NCBI RefSeq assembly: GCF_001263175.1
Contig: NZ_CP012332.1
Span: 4,050,220-4,114,219, forward strand
Direction of reading: 5' to 3'
From: Vulgatibacter incomptus
Lineage (GTDB): Bacteria > Myxococcota > Myxococcia > Myxococcales > Vulgatibacteraceae
Length of the DNA stretch: 64,000 nucleotides
The notes beneath the pieces were generated by a model. That model was not told where the DNA came from. It saw only the letters and a program-made list of their open reading frames with translations, and ran no database searches. Both the position numbers and the translations under genes were made by a program. Shown one piece after another: positions 9,183 to 17,740 of this stretch (its first letter is position 1; each line of letters begins with the position of its first letter).

Positions 9183-9365
9183 ATGGCGGTTGCATTCCTC
9201 TGCCTCTCATTCGTGATTCTGCTCGCCTACAGCTTGACTCCGCTCGCTCACCTGCGATGCCGCATGGGTGGGACGACACCGCAGCGGACCTTCGATTCCC
9301 GTGGAAGGTGGATGCCAACAACGTTCGGATTTTCTTCGAAACTGAGCTTGGCTAAGTCAACATGA
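9183..9365 (+). CDS. Small coupled ORF with one hydrophobic segment, possible remnant
   Basis: Sixty codons fill the gap between two glycosyltransferase genes exactly: the ATG directly abuts the previous stop (TAAATG) and its own stop overlaps the next start (ATGA). The protein has a hydrophobic stretch at residues 3-22 and then a polar, unremarkable tail. It has no recognised family. It could be a small membrane protein, or the truncated head of a lost gene whose reading frame survives because it carries ribosomes to the next start. Confidence 0.35.
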   Translation: MAVAFLCLSFVILLAYSLTPLAHLRCRMGGTTPQRTFDSRGRWMPTTFGFSSKLSLAKST

Positions 9366-10531
9366 AACAGAAGATTCTTGTCGTTGCGAGAGTATACTTG
9401 CCTGGCGAGCGCGCCGGTGGGCCGGTTAGGTCAATCGCAAACATGGTCGCGAGCCTATATGGAAAGCTGCAGTTCCACATTCTTTGCGGCGATCGCGATA
9501 GGGGCGACAAGGGGAGTTACGACGGACTCCCGCTCAACGAGTGGGTCGAGTTAGGTAATGCCAGAGCTTGCTATCTCACTCCTGAAGGAAGGTTCATTCG
9601 CATCGCCGAGGTCCTGCACGAGGACTACGATGTAGTTTACCTGAATAGCTTTTTTGATCCCGAGTTCTCGATTCTTCCGCTCATCCTGCGAAAGTTCTTC
9701 GGGCGGCGGGCGAGCCGTTGGATCCTCGCTCCCCGAGGCGAGTTCTCGGAGGGCGCTCTTGGGATCAAAGCGGCAAAGAAGCGCGCCTTTATTCTTTTCT
9801 CGAAAATGGCAGGGCTGCACAAAGGCGTGATTTGGCATGCTTCGACACTGCACGAAGTAAGGGACATCGAGCGAATAATGGGTCGCGGTCTCGAAATCCG
9901 CGTTGCGACCAACCTGGCTGCTCCAGATGACGGCGAAATTGAACGTGGTTGTCTGGCAGCGAAGAGACCGGGCGAGTTGCGGATCGTCTCTATTTCACGG
10001 ATCACAAGGAAGAAGAACCTGCATTTCGCGATCAATTTGCTCCGCGACGTGGATGCGAGGGTCACTTTTGATATTTTTGGGCCAATTGCGGATGAGCAGT
10101 ATTGGGAACAGTGTGTCGTGGCAATTCGGGACTTGCCTCCAAATATTAATGTGACCTACCGCGGGGTTCTAGCGCATGAACAGGTCGGGGAAGTCTTCAG
10201 TTCGTACGACGTGTTTTTGTTCCCAACTCTGGGAGAGAATTTCGGGCACGCTTGCATTGAGGCGCTTCGCTCTGGGTGCGTGCTCCTCGTGAGCGATCAG
10301 ACGCCTTGGCTAGAACTTGAAGCAAATCGTGTTGGATGGGCGCTGTCTTTAGACAATTATGAAAAGTTCCAAGAGGCGCTACGGACCTTGGCGGCGTTCG
10401 GGAGCCATGAAATGCAGAGCATGCGGGATTCGTGTCGAGCGTACGCATCCGAAAAGTTGAGCGAGATTAATTCACTGCAGCCCTGGGAGGCATTGTTTTC
10501 CGGGAGCCATCGGGAGACTCTCGGTTCGTAG
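9362..10531 (+). CDS. Family 4 glycosyltransferase
   Basis: The protein has 389 residues, a GT-B fold and a donor half bearing the GT4 features SISRITRKKNLHFAINLL (around 210) and the ExxxxxE region FPTLGENFGHACIEALRSG (around 290), where the two glutamates contact the nucleotide sugar. The N-terminal acceptor half begins KILVVARVYLPGERAGGPV. It overlaps the preceding small ORF by four bases and so belongs to the operon starting at 4022. Its coding sequence is clearly richer in A and T than the genes before it, suggesting separate ancestry. The sugar specificity is unknown. No gene follows for over 570 bases. Confidence 0.88.
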   Translation: MKQKILVVARVYLPGERAGGPVRSIANMVASLYGKLQFHILCGDRDRGDKGSYDGLPLNEWVELGNARACYLTPEGRFIRIAEVLHEDYDVVYLNSFFDPEFSILPLILRKFFGRRASRWILAPRGEFSEGALGIKAAKKRAFILFSKMAGLHKGVIWHASTLHEVRDIERIMGRGLEIRVATNLAAPDDGEIERGCLAAKRPGELRIVSISRITRKKNLHFAINLLRDVDARVTFDIFGPIADEQYWEQCVVAIRDLPPNINVTYRGVLAHEQVGEVFSSYDVFLFPTLGENFGHACIEALRSGCVLLVSDQTPWLELEANRVGWALSLDNYEKFQEALRTLAAFGSHEMQSMRDSCRAYASEKLSEINSLQPWEALFSGSHRETLGS

Positions 10532-10587
10532 CCACTTGACCCGATCCCCGAAAGGAGGACAGGTTATTGGACCAGCGGGTCAAGTGG
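10532..10587. repeat. Perfect 12-bp inverted repeat after the GT4 stop
   Basis: CCACTTGACCCG at 10532-10543 is mirrored by CGGGTCAAGTGG at 10576-10587 with a 32-base loop that contains AAAGGAGG. The left arm begins directly after the stop codon. There is no T-tract, so a classic terminator is unlikely. It could be an end of a lost mobile element or a transcript-stabilising stem. Confidence 0.55.
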
Positions 10588-11107
10588 GAGAATGATTCTA
10601 AGAGCCTCGAAGTCCTCCACATCGAAGCTTGACCGGCGCGAAGAACTCCGCGGCGCGAGGTAACCGTACGGAGATGCAGCACGCCGCTCGGTGCCCGATT
10701 CGGTTTGACCGCCTCGGCGAGTTCAGGGGATCGACCCTTGATGGAGTCGTTGCTCGTGAGGAGCCGCCCATGCTGGCGGATCGTTCGGCTCAACGCGGGG
10801 ATGCGCTTCGCATCCTGGAAGATGAAGAGCTGCCTGCCACACCTCCATCGACACCGCGGGACACTGAGACGACCTGAAGACCACCACAAATCCCTCCAAC
10901 TTTGTGGTAGGATGCAGTAGATTTTTTCCCAAAATGGAGGCTCTCCTGCTAGGCGAGAGGATGGGGGTGGTCGGCTTTGGCTAGACCTAGGGAGATCCTG
11001 AGCGACTAAGCATATGCAACCGCCGGATTGCCCTCGCTCGAACAAAGGATGGGAAAAAGAATAGGCCCCAATCATGGCCTAAACTAGCCCCTCGAATTGG
11101 AGAATCC
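10588..11107. other. Gene-free interval with a weak hairpin and possible relic
   Basis: No intact gene is supported in these 520 bases. ACCACAAA (10883-10890) pairs with TTTGTGGT (10901-10908), with a T-run ten bases further on, a possible weak plus-strand terminator for the operon ending at 10531. On the minus strand around 10860-10740 one frame reads RQLFIFQDAKRIPALSRTIR followed by QHGRLLTSND. This faintly resembles YfiR-type (DUF4154) proteins and may be a decayed gene, but the evidence is thin. The promoter for the wecB gene at 11108 should also lie here. I cannot place it with confidence. Confidence 0.4.
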
Positions 11108-12256
11108 ATGAAGCGCAAAATTCTAGTCGTGATGGGCACTCGACCCGAGGCCATTAAACTTGCGCCTGTCGTACGGGAGCTTCGCGGGCAGACGGACCTT
11201 TGCGAGGTGCTCGTAGTGTCAACCGGGCAGCATCGCGAAATGTTGGCGCAGGTTTTGGCCATCTTCGGTCTCGAGCCAGACGTTAACCTCGAAGTGATGA
11301 CGCCTGGACAGGATTTGTTCGACATCACTTCTCGAACTCTGCTCGGTATGAGGACGGTCCTTCAGACTTACAAGCCCGACTGCGTCATTGTTCAAGGCGA
11401 CACGACTACAGCCCTCGGGGCGGCGATGGCGGCATTCTTCGAGAGGATCCCCGTCGCTCATGTCGAGGCAGGCTTGCGCACTGGCGATCGGTGTCTTCCG
11501 TTTCCGGAGGAGATGAATCGACGGCTCATCGATCAGATCGCCGAGTGGATGTTTACACCGACTCGACGGTCCAGAGATGCCTTGATCGCTGAAGGCGTGG
11601 AGGACAGCCGGGTGACGGTTACAGGCAACACCGTTATCGATGCGCTTCTTGCAACGAGGGCGCTGGCGCAAGCCCGTGCGGTGGAGATTCCCGGCCTACC
11701 TGCCGGGTGCTTAGATGGCCTTAGGCCCATCCTTGTAACCGCGCACCGACGCGAGAGCTTCGGAAGGACGATCGACGGAATCTGCCGCGCACTTGTGCGT
11801 GTAGTAGACCAGAACCCGGATGTTGCAGTCGTTTACCCAGTGCACCTCAATCCAAATATCGATGGACCGGTTCGCCGCATCCTTGGAGGTAGGGATCGAA
11901 TCCATCTCCTGCCGCCCCTCGGCTACCTTGAGTTCGTTTCCCTGATGGACCGGTCCCATCTGGTCCTCTCCGACTCCGGTGGCCTGCAGGAGGAAACACC
12001 CAGTCTCGGAAAGCCAATCCTCGTCCTTCGAGACGTCACCGAACGTCCTGAAGGGATCGAGGCAGGAGTGGCGATGCTTGTGGGAACGAATGAAGACGGC
12101 ATCGTCAACGGCGTTCAAGCCGTGCTCTCTGATCCCGCTTTGTTCGAAAAGATGGCCCGTGGAGCCAATCCCTACGGGGATGGAACGGCGTCGGAGCGAA
12201 TCGCAAAGATCCTCTTGTCCTCATCGCCAACCCGACACCAGACCAAAGCCGATTGA
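11108..12256 (+). CDS. wecB: UDP-N-acetylglucosamine 2-epimerase (non-hydrolysing), copy 1
   Basis: This enzyme interconverts UDP-GlcNAc and UDP-ManNAc in the cytoplasm, supplying ManNAc-type precursors. The 382-residue protein is full length for the family, with MGTRPEAIKLAPVVREL at the N terminus, the catalytic-site stretch HVEAGLRTGD, EEMNRRLID, VTGNTVIDAL, TAHRRESFG and the UDP-binding SDSGGLQEETPSLGKP. GGAG lies eight bases before the ATG. A second, divergent epimerase gene is present at 17741-18850, so the two are not recent duplicates. Together with the dehydrogenase at 16372 it could lead to UDP-ManNAcA or related uronic acids. A GT4 gene follows after 28 bases. Confidence 0.95.
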   Translation: MKRKILVVMGTRPEAIKLAPVVRELRGQTDLCEVLVVSTGQHREMLAQVLAIFGLEPDVNLEVMTPGQDLFDITSRTLLGMRTVLQTYKPDCVIVQGDTTTALGAAMAAFFERIPVAHVEAGLRTGDRCLPFPEEMNRRLIDQIAEWMFTPTRRSRDALIAEGVEDSRVTVTGNTVIDALLATRALAQARAVEIPGLPAGCLDGLRPILVTAHRRESFGRTIDGICRALVRVVDQNPDVAVVYPVHLNPNIDGPVRRILGGRDRIHLLPPLGYLEFVSLMDRSHLVLSDSGGLQEETPSLGKPILVLRDVTERPEGIEAGVAMLVGTNEDGIVNGVQAVLSDPALFEKMARGANPYGDGTASERIAKILLSSSPTRHQTKAD

Positions 12257-12284
12257 CCATGCGATTGCTGAAGGTTGATTACTG

Positions 12285-13406
12285 ATGCCGCTCACGTCTG
12301 TCCCCTGGGAAGAGTACGCCCGCCGGGTGGTAATCCAGGTATCAAACTACCTTGACTTTGAAGGCCGATACGGCGCAGGAGGGAGACAGCGACACGTACT
12401 GGACCTTGCGCGTGTTGTGAGCGAGAAGTGGAATCGAGAGGTAGTGATCGTTCAAAAGGCCACCAAACCTTTCGAGCGAACATGCCCAAATGGGCTGCCG
12501 GTCCTGGGATTGCGCGTTCCAACCTCGAGCAAGGGTGACGCGCTACTCGCCCTTCGCGCGAAGCGGCATCTTCGTCACGACGACGCCCTGATCTATGCAG
12601 GTGGGGAAGATGCTTGGCCCTTCTTCTCGAACAATTCCAAGGGAATCCAACACGGGATTTGGTGGGATGGCCCTCTTTCAGCAATGAAGCGACTAGTGCA
12701 ACGGCACCGTTCAATCGCGTTTGCACGCGCGGTTCGTTCGATCATGTGCGTTGACACCAACTTCATCAATTGGCTCCGCGGAAGTGTATCGGACGGGTTG
12801 GAGCTTAGCCTTAAGTGCAACTACATTCCCAACTACGCAGACACAGATCTGCTGACGCCTCGAAACGACACGCCGCCCTCTACTGACCCGCGATTGTTCT
12901 TCGCACGACGGTTCGAACGAAAGCGAGGAACCCATCTTTTCATTGAAGCATTGTCGAACCTAAGGCGAGACGGCTTTTCTTTCACTGCTTCTATCTGCAC
13001 AATTGGGGGCGCCGACACGATCCGACGGCTTCTCGTCCAGGAGTCACTCTCCGAGATTGTAGAAGTTTCGGAAGAGCGAATGGACTCAATCTTGGGCCGC
13101 TATCGGCACGCTGACATCGCAGTCATTCCCACACTTTGGTCGGAAGGGACGAGCTTGGCGGCCGTAGAGGCGATCTGTGCAGGTGTTCCGGTAGTGACCA
13201 CGCCAGTGGGCGGCTTGGGTAACTTGGTTGTCCCCGGATTTAACGGCGTAGTGACCGCCCCGACCGCGCATGGAATCGCTGAGGGAATTCGCCAAATCGC
13301 GCAGCCGAGCGCGTGGCTCGAGTACCACAAGAACTGCCTGTCGATGAGGCCATCTCTCTCACGTTCTCGTTGGGAGGAGCGGGCATTGGCTTGGGTGCGG
13401 TCGTGA
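12285..13406 (+). CDS. Family 4 glycosyltransferase
   Basis: The product is a 373-residue GT-B transferase. The C-terminal donor-binding half is clear: RLFFARRFERKRGTHLFIEA near 206, HADIAVIPTLWSEGTSLAAV near 271 with its conserved glutamates, and VPVVTTPVGGLGNLVV. The acceptor half is divergent, as is normal. The start at the ATG is the best in-frame choice, although a GTG fifteen codons downstream (RVVIQVSN) would give a more typical N terminus. Its TGA overlaps the GTG of the flippase gene by four bases, so the two are translationally coupled. A+T is higher than in core genes. Confidence 0.85.
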   Translation: MPLTSVPWEEYARRVVIQVSNYLDFEGRYGAGGRQRHVLDLARVVSEKWNREVVIVQKATKPFERTCPNGLPVLGLRVPTSSKGDALLALRAKRHLRHDDALIYAGGEDAWPFFSNNSKGIQHGIWWDGPLSAMKRLVQRHRSIAFARAVRSIMCVDTNFINWLRGSVSDGLELSLKCNYIPNYADTDLLTPRNDTPPSTDPRLFFARRFERKRGTHLFIEALSNLRRDGFSFTASICTIGGADTIRRLLVQESLSEIVEVSEERMDSILGRYRHADIAVIPTLWSEGTSLAAVEAICAGVPVVTTPVGGLGNLVVPGFNGVVTAPTAHGIAEGIRQIAQPSAWLEYHKNCLSMRPSLSRSRWEERALAWVRS

Positions 13407-14719
13407 CTGCCCCGGCAACGACCACAATTGCTCAGGCGAACGTGCGCCAAAGAATTGCGCAGGGAGCAAAGTGGACGCTCATCGGTTCGATCGGATCCCG
13501 GCTGCTTACGCTGTCGTCCGCTACGTTGGTCGCGCGATTGCTCACGACGGAAGACTACGGCGCACTTGGAATCATCCAGACAACAGTCGGCATGTTCGCT
13601 GTGCTTGCCGGTCTCAGCCTGGGTTCGACTGGAGCCAAACACGTCGCCGAATTTAGGCGACGGGACCCAGAACGAGCTCAAAGACTCGCGGGGCTCACAG
13701 TTCGAGTCGCACTAGTATCCTCGCTTGTCGTTGCGCTCATCCTCACGGTTGCTGCCGGACCCCTTTCAGCAGACATGCTCAGCGCTCCATATCTGCTGCT
13801 TCCTCTACGAATCTCGGCTGTCCTTGTCTTTTCAAGCGCGATGGCGGGCGCGCACTCAGGAATTCTGTCGGGCTACGAGGCTTTCGGAAAGACGTCGCGC
13901 AATACGATTTTATCGGCAGTTGTCTCCGCTTTCGCCTCGGCTGTCGGTGCAAAGTACTTTGGTCTTTCCGGCGCCATCGCCGGGCTCTCTTTTGGCTCAT
14001 GCATCCTCTGGTCATTGCAGTCGAGAGCGACCCGGCAGATTCTTGGCCCAAATCGCAGCCGGAAACTGCGGCTGGATGATATGACTCCCCTCTGGACGTT
14101 TAGCGTTCCAGCGCTCGTTGCTAGTGCACTTTACGCGCCCACAAACTGGATGGCTTCGAAGATCATCCTGGCGTCGTCGAACGGCTTTTCGGAGCTGGGA
14201 ATTTTCAATGCGGCCAATCAGTGGTTTATGGCTGTCGTTTTTGTTCCGTCGGTGCTCGGGCAAGTCTTGTTGCCAATTATGGCCGAAAGGAGAAGCGCAA
14301 TGGACGCAGCAGGTGGCGCTCTGCTTCGGAGGTTGACAAAGGTGTATGTCCTGGCGAGCGGCTTGGTCGTGCTGGCGATCGGCTCCGCGAGCCACTGGAT
14401 TATGGCGCTATATGGAGAGAGCTACTCAGAGCACTGGCCGACTCTGCTGGTCTCTGTCTCGGCGGCATGTCTCGTTGCGATTCATACCCCCTCGGCCCAA
14501 TTTCTCGCTGCAAATGGCCGAATGTGGCAGGCTGGCTGCATGAATCTTGGCTGGGCTATCGTGTTCGTGTCCTCAACCACGTTTCTTTCGTCCTTTGGCG
14601 CCTTGGGGCTGGCTACGGCGCGCCTGCTAGCCTACTTGTTTCACGCGACATGGACCATCTGGTACGCGCTTCGCCTCGCCTCTGAAAATCGAGAGTCCTG
14701 CCCCAGTCCGCCTTGCTGA
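13403..14719 (+). CDS. Wzx-type polysaccharide flippase (MOP superfamily)
   Basis: A 438-residue polytopic membrane protein with about 12 to 14 hydrophobic helices. The N terminus contains GAKWTLIGSIGSRLLTLSS and ATLVARLLTTEDYGALGI, the usual opening of oligosaccharide flippases. Such proteins move undecaprenyl-linked repeat units from the inner to the outer face of the cytoplasmic membrane. The GTG at 13403 overlaps the previous stop (GTGA) and gives a normal cytoplasmic head. Longer in-frame readings run back into the glycosyltransferase gene. With the Wzy-like gene downstream and Wzc at the window start, it defines this as a Wzx/Wzy-dependent pathway. Confidence 0.9.
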   Translation: MTAPATTTIAQANVRQRIAQGAKWTLIGSIGSRLLTLSSATLVARLLTTEDYGALGIIQTTVGMFAVLAGLSLGSTGAKHVAEFRRRDPERAQRLAGLTVRVALVSSLVVALILTVAAGPLSADMLSAPYLLLPLRISAVLVFSSAMAGAHSGILSGYEAFGKTSRNTILSAVVSAFASAVGAKYFGLSGAIAGLSFGSCILWSLQSRATRQILGPNRSRKLRLDDMTPLWTFSVPALVASALYAPTNWMASKIILASSNGFSELGIFNAANQWFMAVVFVPSVLGQVLLPIMAERRSAMDAAGGALLRRLTKVYVLASGLVVLAIGSASHWIMALYGESYSEHWPTLLVSVSAACLVAIHTPSAQFLAANGRMWQAGCMNLGWAIVFVSSTTFLSSFGALGLATARLLAYLFHATWTIWYALRLASENRESCPSPPC

Positions 14720-14836
14720 CCTCGAAGTACGTTTAATGTAGAGTTTCGGGGATGAGTTGAGTAATCGACTCTGCTCCACGAGTTTAGTTCCGCCGATGCG
14801 GGTCAATGCTACAGCCATCCCGGGCCCGGGGAATCC

Positions 14837-16150
14837 ATGCGTATCGGTCTATCCGACAGACGGTCAGTTCATAGTCTTGTTACGATCGTTCTCTTGTTTT
14901 TGCCGGGGTTGCTCCCCGGCGCGGCTAGAGAAGAGGCGAATTTGCTTATCGCCCGGTCTGGGTTCGACGTTAGTGTCTCGACCCTGCTCCTGGTTGTCAA
15001 TTTGTCGTACCAGGTCTGCCTGTTGATTAGACGGGGGAGGTGGCACGCTTCTCCACAGGCAGCCGTACTCGCCGTCTCGGCCCTGACGACCACTATAGGT
15101 ACGATAGTTGCGTTCGTTTGGGGTGGGCCGACAATGATTCGAGTGCCGCTTGTTTTTGTGCTCGGCCAACTTGTAGCACTGGCGGCGTGGTTGAATCTAC
15201 GGGACGAAGAGCGGGGTGGGTTTTTGGCCTCAGTCTGCCGCGCGGCTGTGATGTATTTTTGTGTCTCGATTGTCTATTGGGTGGCTGAACTGCAAGGCGT
15301 ATTTGCGCAGTCTGACGGCCTTGGATACTCGCGGATGGGAAGCGCGCTGTTCCGGGTAGTGTACATGGGGCTTTTTGTCCCTTCCTTCGGGATTTTGTAT
15401 CTGATCGCTGCGAGATCCTTGCAGACGAGGCCGCCAGCCGTATTCTACCCGTTTATTTTGGCGGTCACGCTTGCTACCGGCTCGCGATCCGGCGCATTGG
15501 TCATCGCGGTGGCAGCAATAGTCCTAACTTTCTCCGTCCCAAAGACGGCGGCACAGGGACTGTTCCGGGCAGTAGTTATCGGGGCGGTTTTTGCTTTTAC
15601 ACTGCCAGCATTGGACCTCGTGTCTGGTACTCGGTATGATACACTAAGTGGTCACGGGCGGTCCGAGTCATTCCAGGCAGCCGTCGACGCGTGGAGTAGC
15701 CTTTCGCTGTTTAAGGTTTTTTTCGGGGCGGGATGGGGTCAAATCTATCCGTACTGGACCTGGCTGGAAGCCGGGGCCCCGACCTGGGGTGGAAAGAACT
15801 TTTTCTACCTCGGCGGCTCGCAAAGCTTGGTTTCTCCCCATAATAGCATTTTGTGGTTCCTGGTTGAGGGCGGGGCACTTGTGGCTTCGGGTGTAGTTTT
15901 CCCAATTGCGGCGAGTGTAATCGGGTGCCTGCGCGCCGGAGTTCGCGATGGTAAAATTATTCTTTGCATTCTGGGGGTGGGTTCTCTTGTCTGGCTGGTT
16001 TTGATCTCTGACTTTCTTGTTTGGGATGAAGCCGGGGGCGCTGCTCAACCTTTCTTTTGGCTTCTTCTCTGCCTGTTTTGGCACACTGCGACTTCGCGTG
16101 ACCCAGCGGTGGCCGCGTCCCGCGGTTGCCCAGAGAGAACCGTCAGATAG
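14837..16150 (+). CDS. O-antigen ligase/polymerase (Wzy-like) membrane protein
   Basis: A 437-residue membrane protein with about eleven hydrophobic segments and a longer external loop between residues 270 and 330 (from GRSESFQAAVDAWSSL to SQSLVSPHNSILWFL). SVSPHNSIL-type motifs in that loop are characteristic of the Wzy/WaaL superfamily. It probably polymerises flipped repeat units at the periplasmic face. GGGGAATCC lies just before the ATG, a leader resembling that of wecB at 11108. The gene is among the most A+T-rich of the window, as is typical for strain-specific polymerases. Ligase activity cannot be excluded. Confidence 0.82.
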   Translation: MRIGLSDRRSVHSLVTIVLLFLPGLLPGAAREEANLLIARSGFDVSVSTLLLVVNLSYQVCLLIRRGRWHASPQAAVLAVSALTTTIGTIVAFVWGGPTMIRVPLVFVLGQLVALAAWLNLRDEERGGFLASVCRAAVMYFCVSIVYWVAELQGVFAQSDGLGYSRMGSALFRVVYMGLFVPSFGILYLIAARSLQTRPPAVFYPFILAVTLATGSRSGALVIAVAAIVLTFSVPKTAAQGLFRAVVIGAVFAFTLPALDLVSGTRYDTLSGHGRSESFQAAVDAWSSLSLFKVFFGAGWGQIYPYWTWLEAGAPTWGGKNFFYLGGSQSLVSPHNSILWFLVEGGALVASGVVFPIAASVIGCLRAGVRDGKIILCILGVGSLVWLVLISDFLVWDEAGGAAQPFFWLLLCLFWHTATSRDPAVAASRGCPERTVR

Positions 16151-16284
16151 GTCGCACCTTCCGAATGTGACAGGGTTCTTTCCCCCTGCACGCGGGAGGC
16201 GCTGCATGCCCCTGACATACCTATGGGAGTTCTAGCTCGCCTCTCGCGCAAACAATCGGGATTTTATGCTAGCAACCGAAGGCT

Positions 16285-16346
16285 CGCGTCGCCCTCCCTG
16301 GGCGGCGCCAGCCTCCCGCGAGGGGAGGCTTTGGGAGGGCGACGCG
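16285..16346. repeat. Nested double hairpin upstream of the UDP-sugar dehydrogenase
   Basis: Two perfect 14-base arms, CGCGTCGCCCTCCC (16285-16298) and GGGAGGGCGACGCG (16333-16346), enclose a second hairpin with 8-base arms (16310-16317 and 16323-16330). The structure lies 25 bases before the ATG at 16372, within the untranslated leader. It could be a terminator/attenuator, an RNA-stability element or a small REP-like repeat. No second copy was seen in the window. Confidence 0.7.
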
Positions 16347-16371
16347 ACGAGAAGCGCGCCGTCGAGAGTAG

Positions 16372-17652
16372 ATGAACGAAAAAATTGGCGTGGTGGGGCT
16401 TGGGTATGTGGGTCTTCCGGTCGCCCTGGCGTTCGCGAAGGAATTCCCCACGGTCGGCTTCGACATCAGCGAAAGGCGCGTTTCGGCGCTGCGCGAGGGC
16501 CGAGACCCGAACGGGGAGACCGCAGGCGAGGAGCTGCAGCACACCTCGATGCGCTTCACGACCGACGCGGCGGATCTTTCGGATTGCACCTTCTTCGTGG
16601 TCGCGGTGCCGACTCCCGTCGACTCTGGCAACCGCCCGGATTTGACGCCGGTGATTCGGGCATCTGAGACCCTCGGGAAGGTGCTTAAGGCCGGCGCGGT
16701 GGTGGTTTATGAGTCCACCGTCTTCCCTGGCTGCACCGAGGAGATCTGCGGCCCCGTACTGGCGAGGACCTCGGGACTTCGCCAGGGGGCGGACTTCAAG
16801 CTCGGCTACTCGCCCGAGCGCATCAACCCCGGCGACAAGAAAAATACCTTCGAGACGGTGACCAAGATCGTCTCGGGCGAGGACGGCGAGACCCTTGAGC
16901 GCGTCGCCGCCGCCTACGAGGCAATCGTGCCGGCGGGCGTATTCCGAGCGGCGAACCTCAAGGCGGCCGAGGCGGCGAAGGTCATCGAGAATGCCCAGCG
17001 CGACATCAACATCGCCTTCATGAACGAGGTCGCCCACATCTGCGACCGCATCGGCATCCGCACGGCTGACGTCATCGCGGGCATGAACACCAAGTGGAAC
17101 GCGCTGCGCTTCACGCCGGGCCTGGTGGGCGGCCATTGCATCGGCGTTGATCCCTACTACATCACCTCGAAGTCCGAGGAGCTCGGCTACTTTCCCGAGG
17201 TGATCCTCTCAGGCCGCCGCATCAACAACGGAATGGGCGCCTTCATCGCCCAGCGGCTGATGAAGATGCTGGCGAAGGGCGGCAAGCCGATCAGCGGCGC
17301 CAAGGTGGGCGTGCTGGGGCTTACGTTCAAGGAGAACGTCTCCGACCTGCGCAACAGCCGCGTGCCCGACATCATCTCCGAGCTGAAGGAATTCGGCGTC
17401 GAGGTCATCGTCCACGACGCCTTCGCCGACACGGCAGAGGCGCAGCACGAATACGGCATCGAGCTATCTCCGCTCGCCGCTCTGCGTGAGCTCGACGGCT
17501 TGGTAGTCGCGGTCTCGCACAAGCCCTACCTGGAGATGCCTCGCAGCGATCTGCTGGGGATGCTGAAGGGCGGCGGCGGCGCACTCATCGACGTGAAGTC
17601 GATCTTCGAGCCGAAGGAGCTACCGGCGTCGATCGCCTATTGGAGCCTCTGA
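16372..17652 (+). CDS. tviB: UDP-N-acetylhexosamine 6-dehydrogenase (TviB/WbpO type)
   Basis: The enzyme oxidises C6 of a UDP-HexNAc twice with NAD+ to the uronic acid in the cytoplasm. The 426-residue protein has GLGYVGLPVALAF (9-21) for NAD binding, VPTPVDSGNRPDL, YESTVFPGCTEE, KVIENAQRDINIAFMNE and the catalytic Cys256 in GGHCIGVDPYY. ENAQRD and PGCTEE placement favour the Vi-antigen TviB/WbpO branch over UDP-glucose dehydrogenase. Coding composition is G+C-rich, unlike the A+T-rich genes just before it. In Vi-like pathways the next step is a TviC 4-epimerase, whose decayed relative lies at 18890-19862. Substrate identity (GlcNAc, GalNAc or ManNAc form) remains inferred. Confidence 0.9.
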   Translation: MNEKIGVVGLGYVGLPVALAFAKEFPTVGFDISERRVSALREGRDPNGETAGEELQHTSMRFTTDAADLSDCTFFVVAVPTPVDSGNRPDLTPVIRASETLGKVLKAGAVVVYESTVFPGCTEEICGPVLARTSGLRQGADFKLGYSPERINPGDKKNTFETVTKIVSGEDGETLERVAAAYEAIVPAGVFRAANLKAAEAAKVIENAQRDINIAFMNEVAHICDRIGIRTADVIAGMNTKWNALRFTPGLVGGHCIGVDPYYITSKSEELGYFPEVILSGRRINNGMGAFIAQRLMKMLAKGGKPISGAKVGVLGLTFKENVSDLRNSRVPDIISELKEFGVEVIVHDAFADTAEAQHEYGIELSPLAALRELDGLVVAVSHKPYLEMPRSDLLGMLKGGGGALIDVKSIFEPKELPASIAYWSL

Positions 17653-17686
17653 AGCCGACATACCCCTGCGTGCTTCGCCCCCGATC

Positions 17687-17710
17687 TCCCCCGTGAACGG
17701 TCACGGGGGA
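17687..17710. terminator. Bidirectional hairpin terminator
   Basis: TCCCCCGTGA (17687-17696) pairs perfectly with TCACGGGGGA (17701-17710) across a 4-base loop, midway between the convergent dehydrogenase and second epimerase genes. No T-tract follows, as is common in high-G+C bacteria. Confidence 0.75.
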
Positions 17711-17740
17711 TTGCCCGCGGCGGCGGCACGGCTCACTGCG

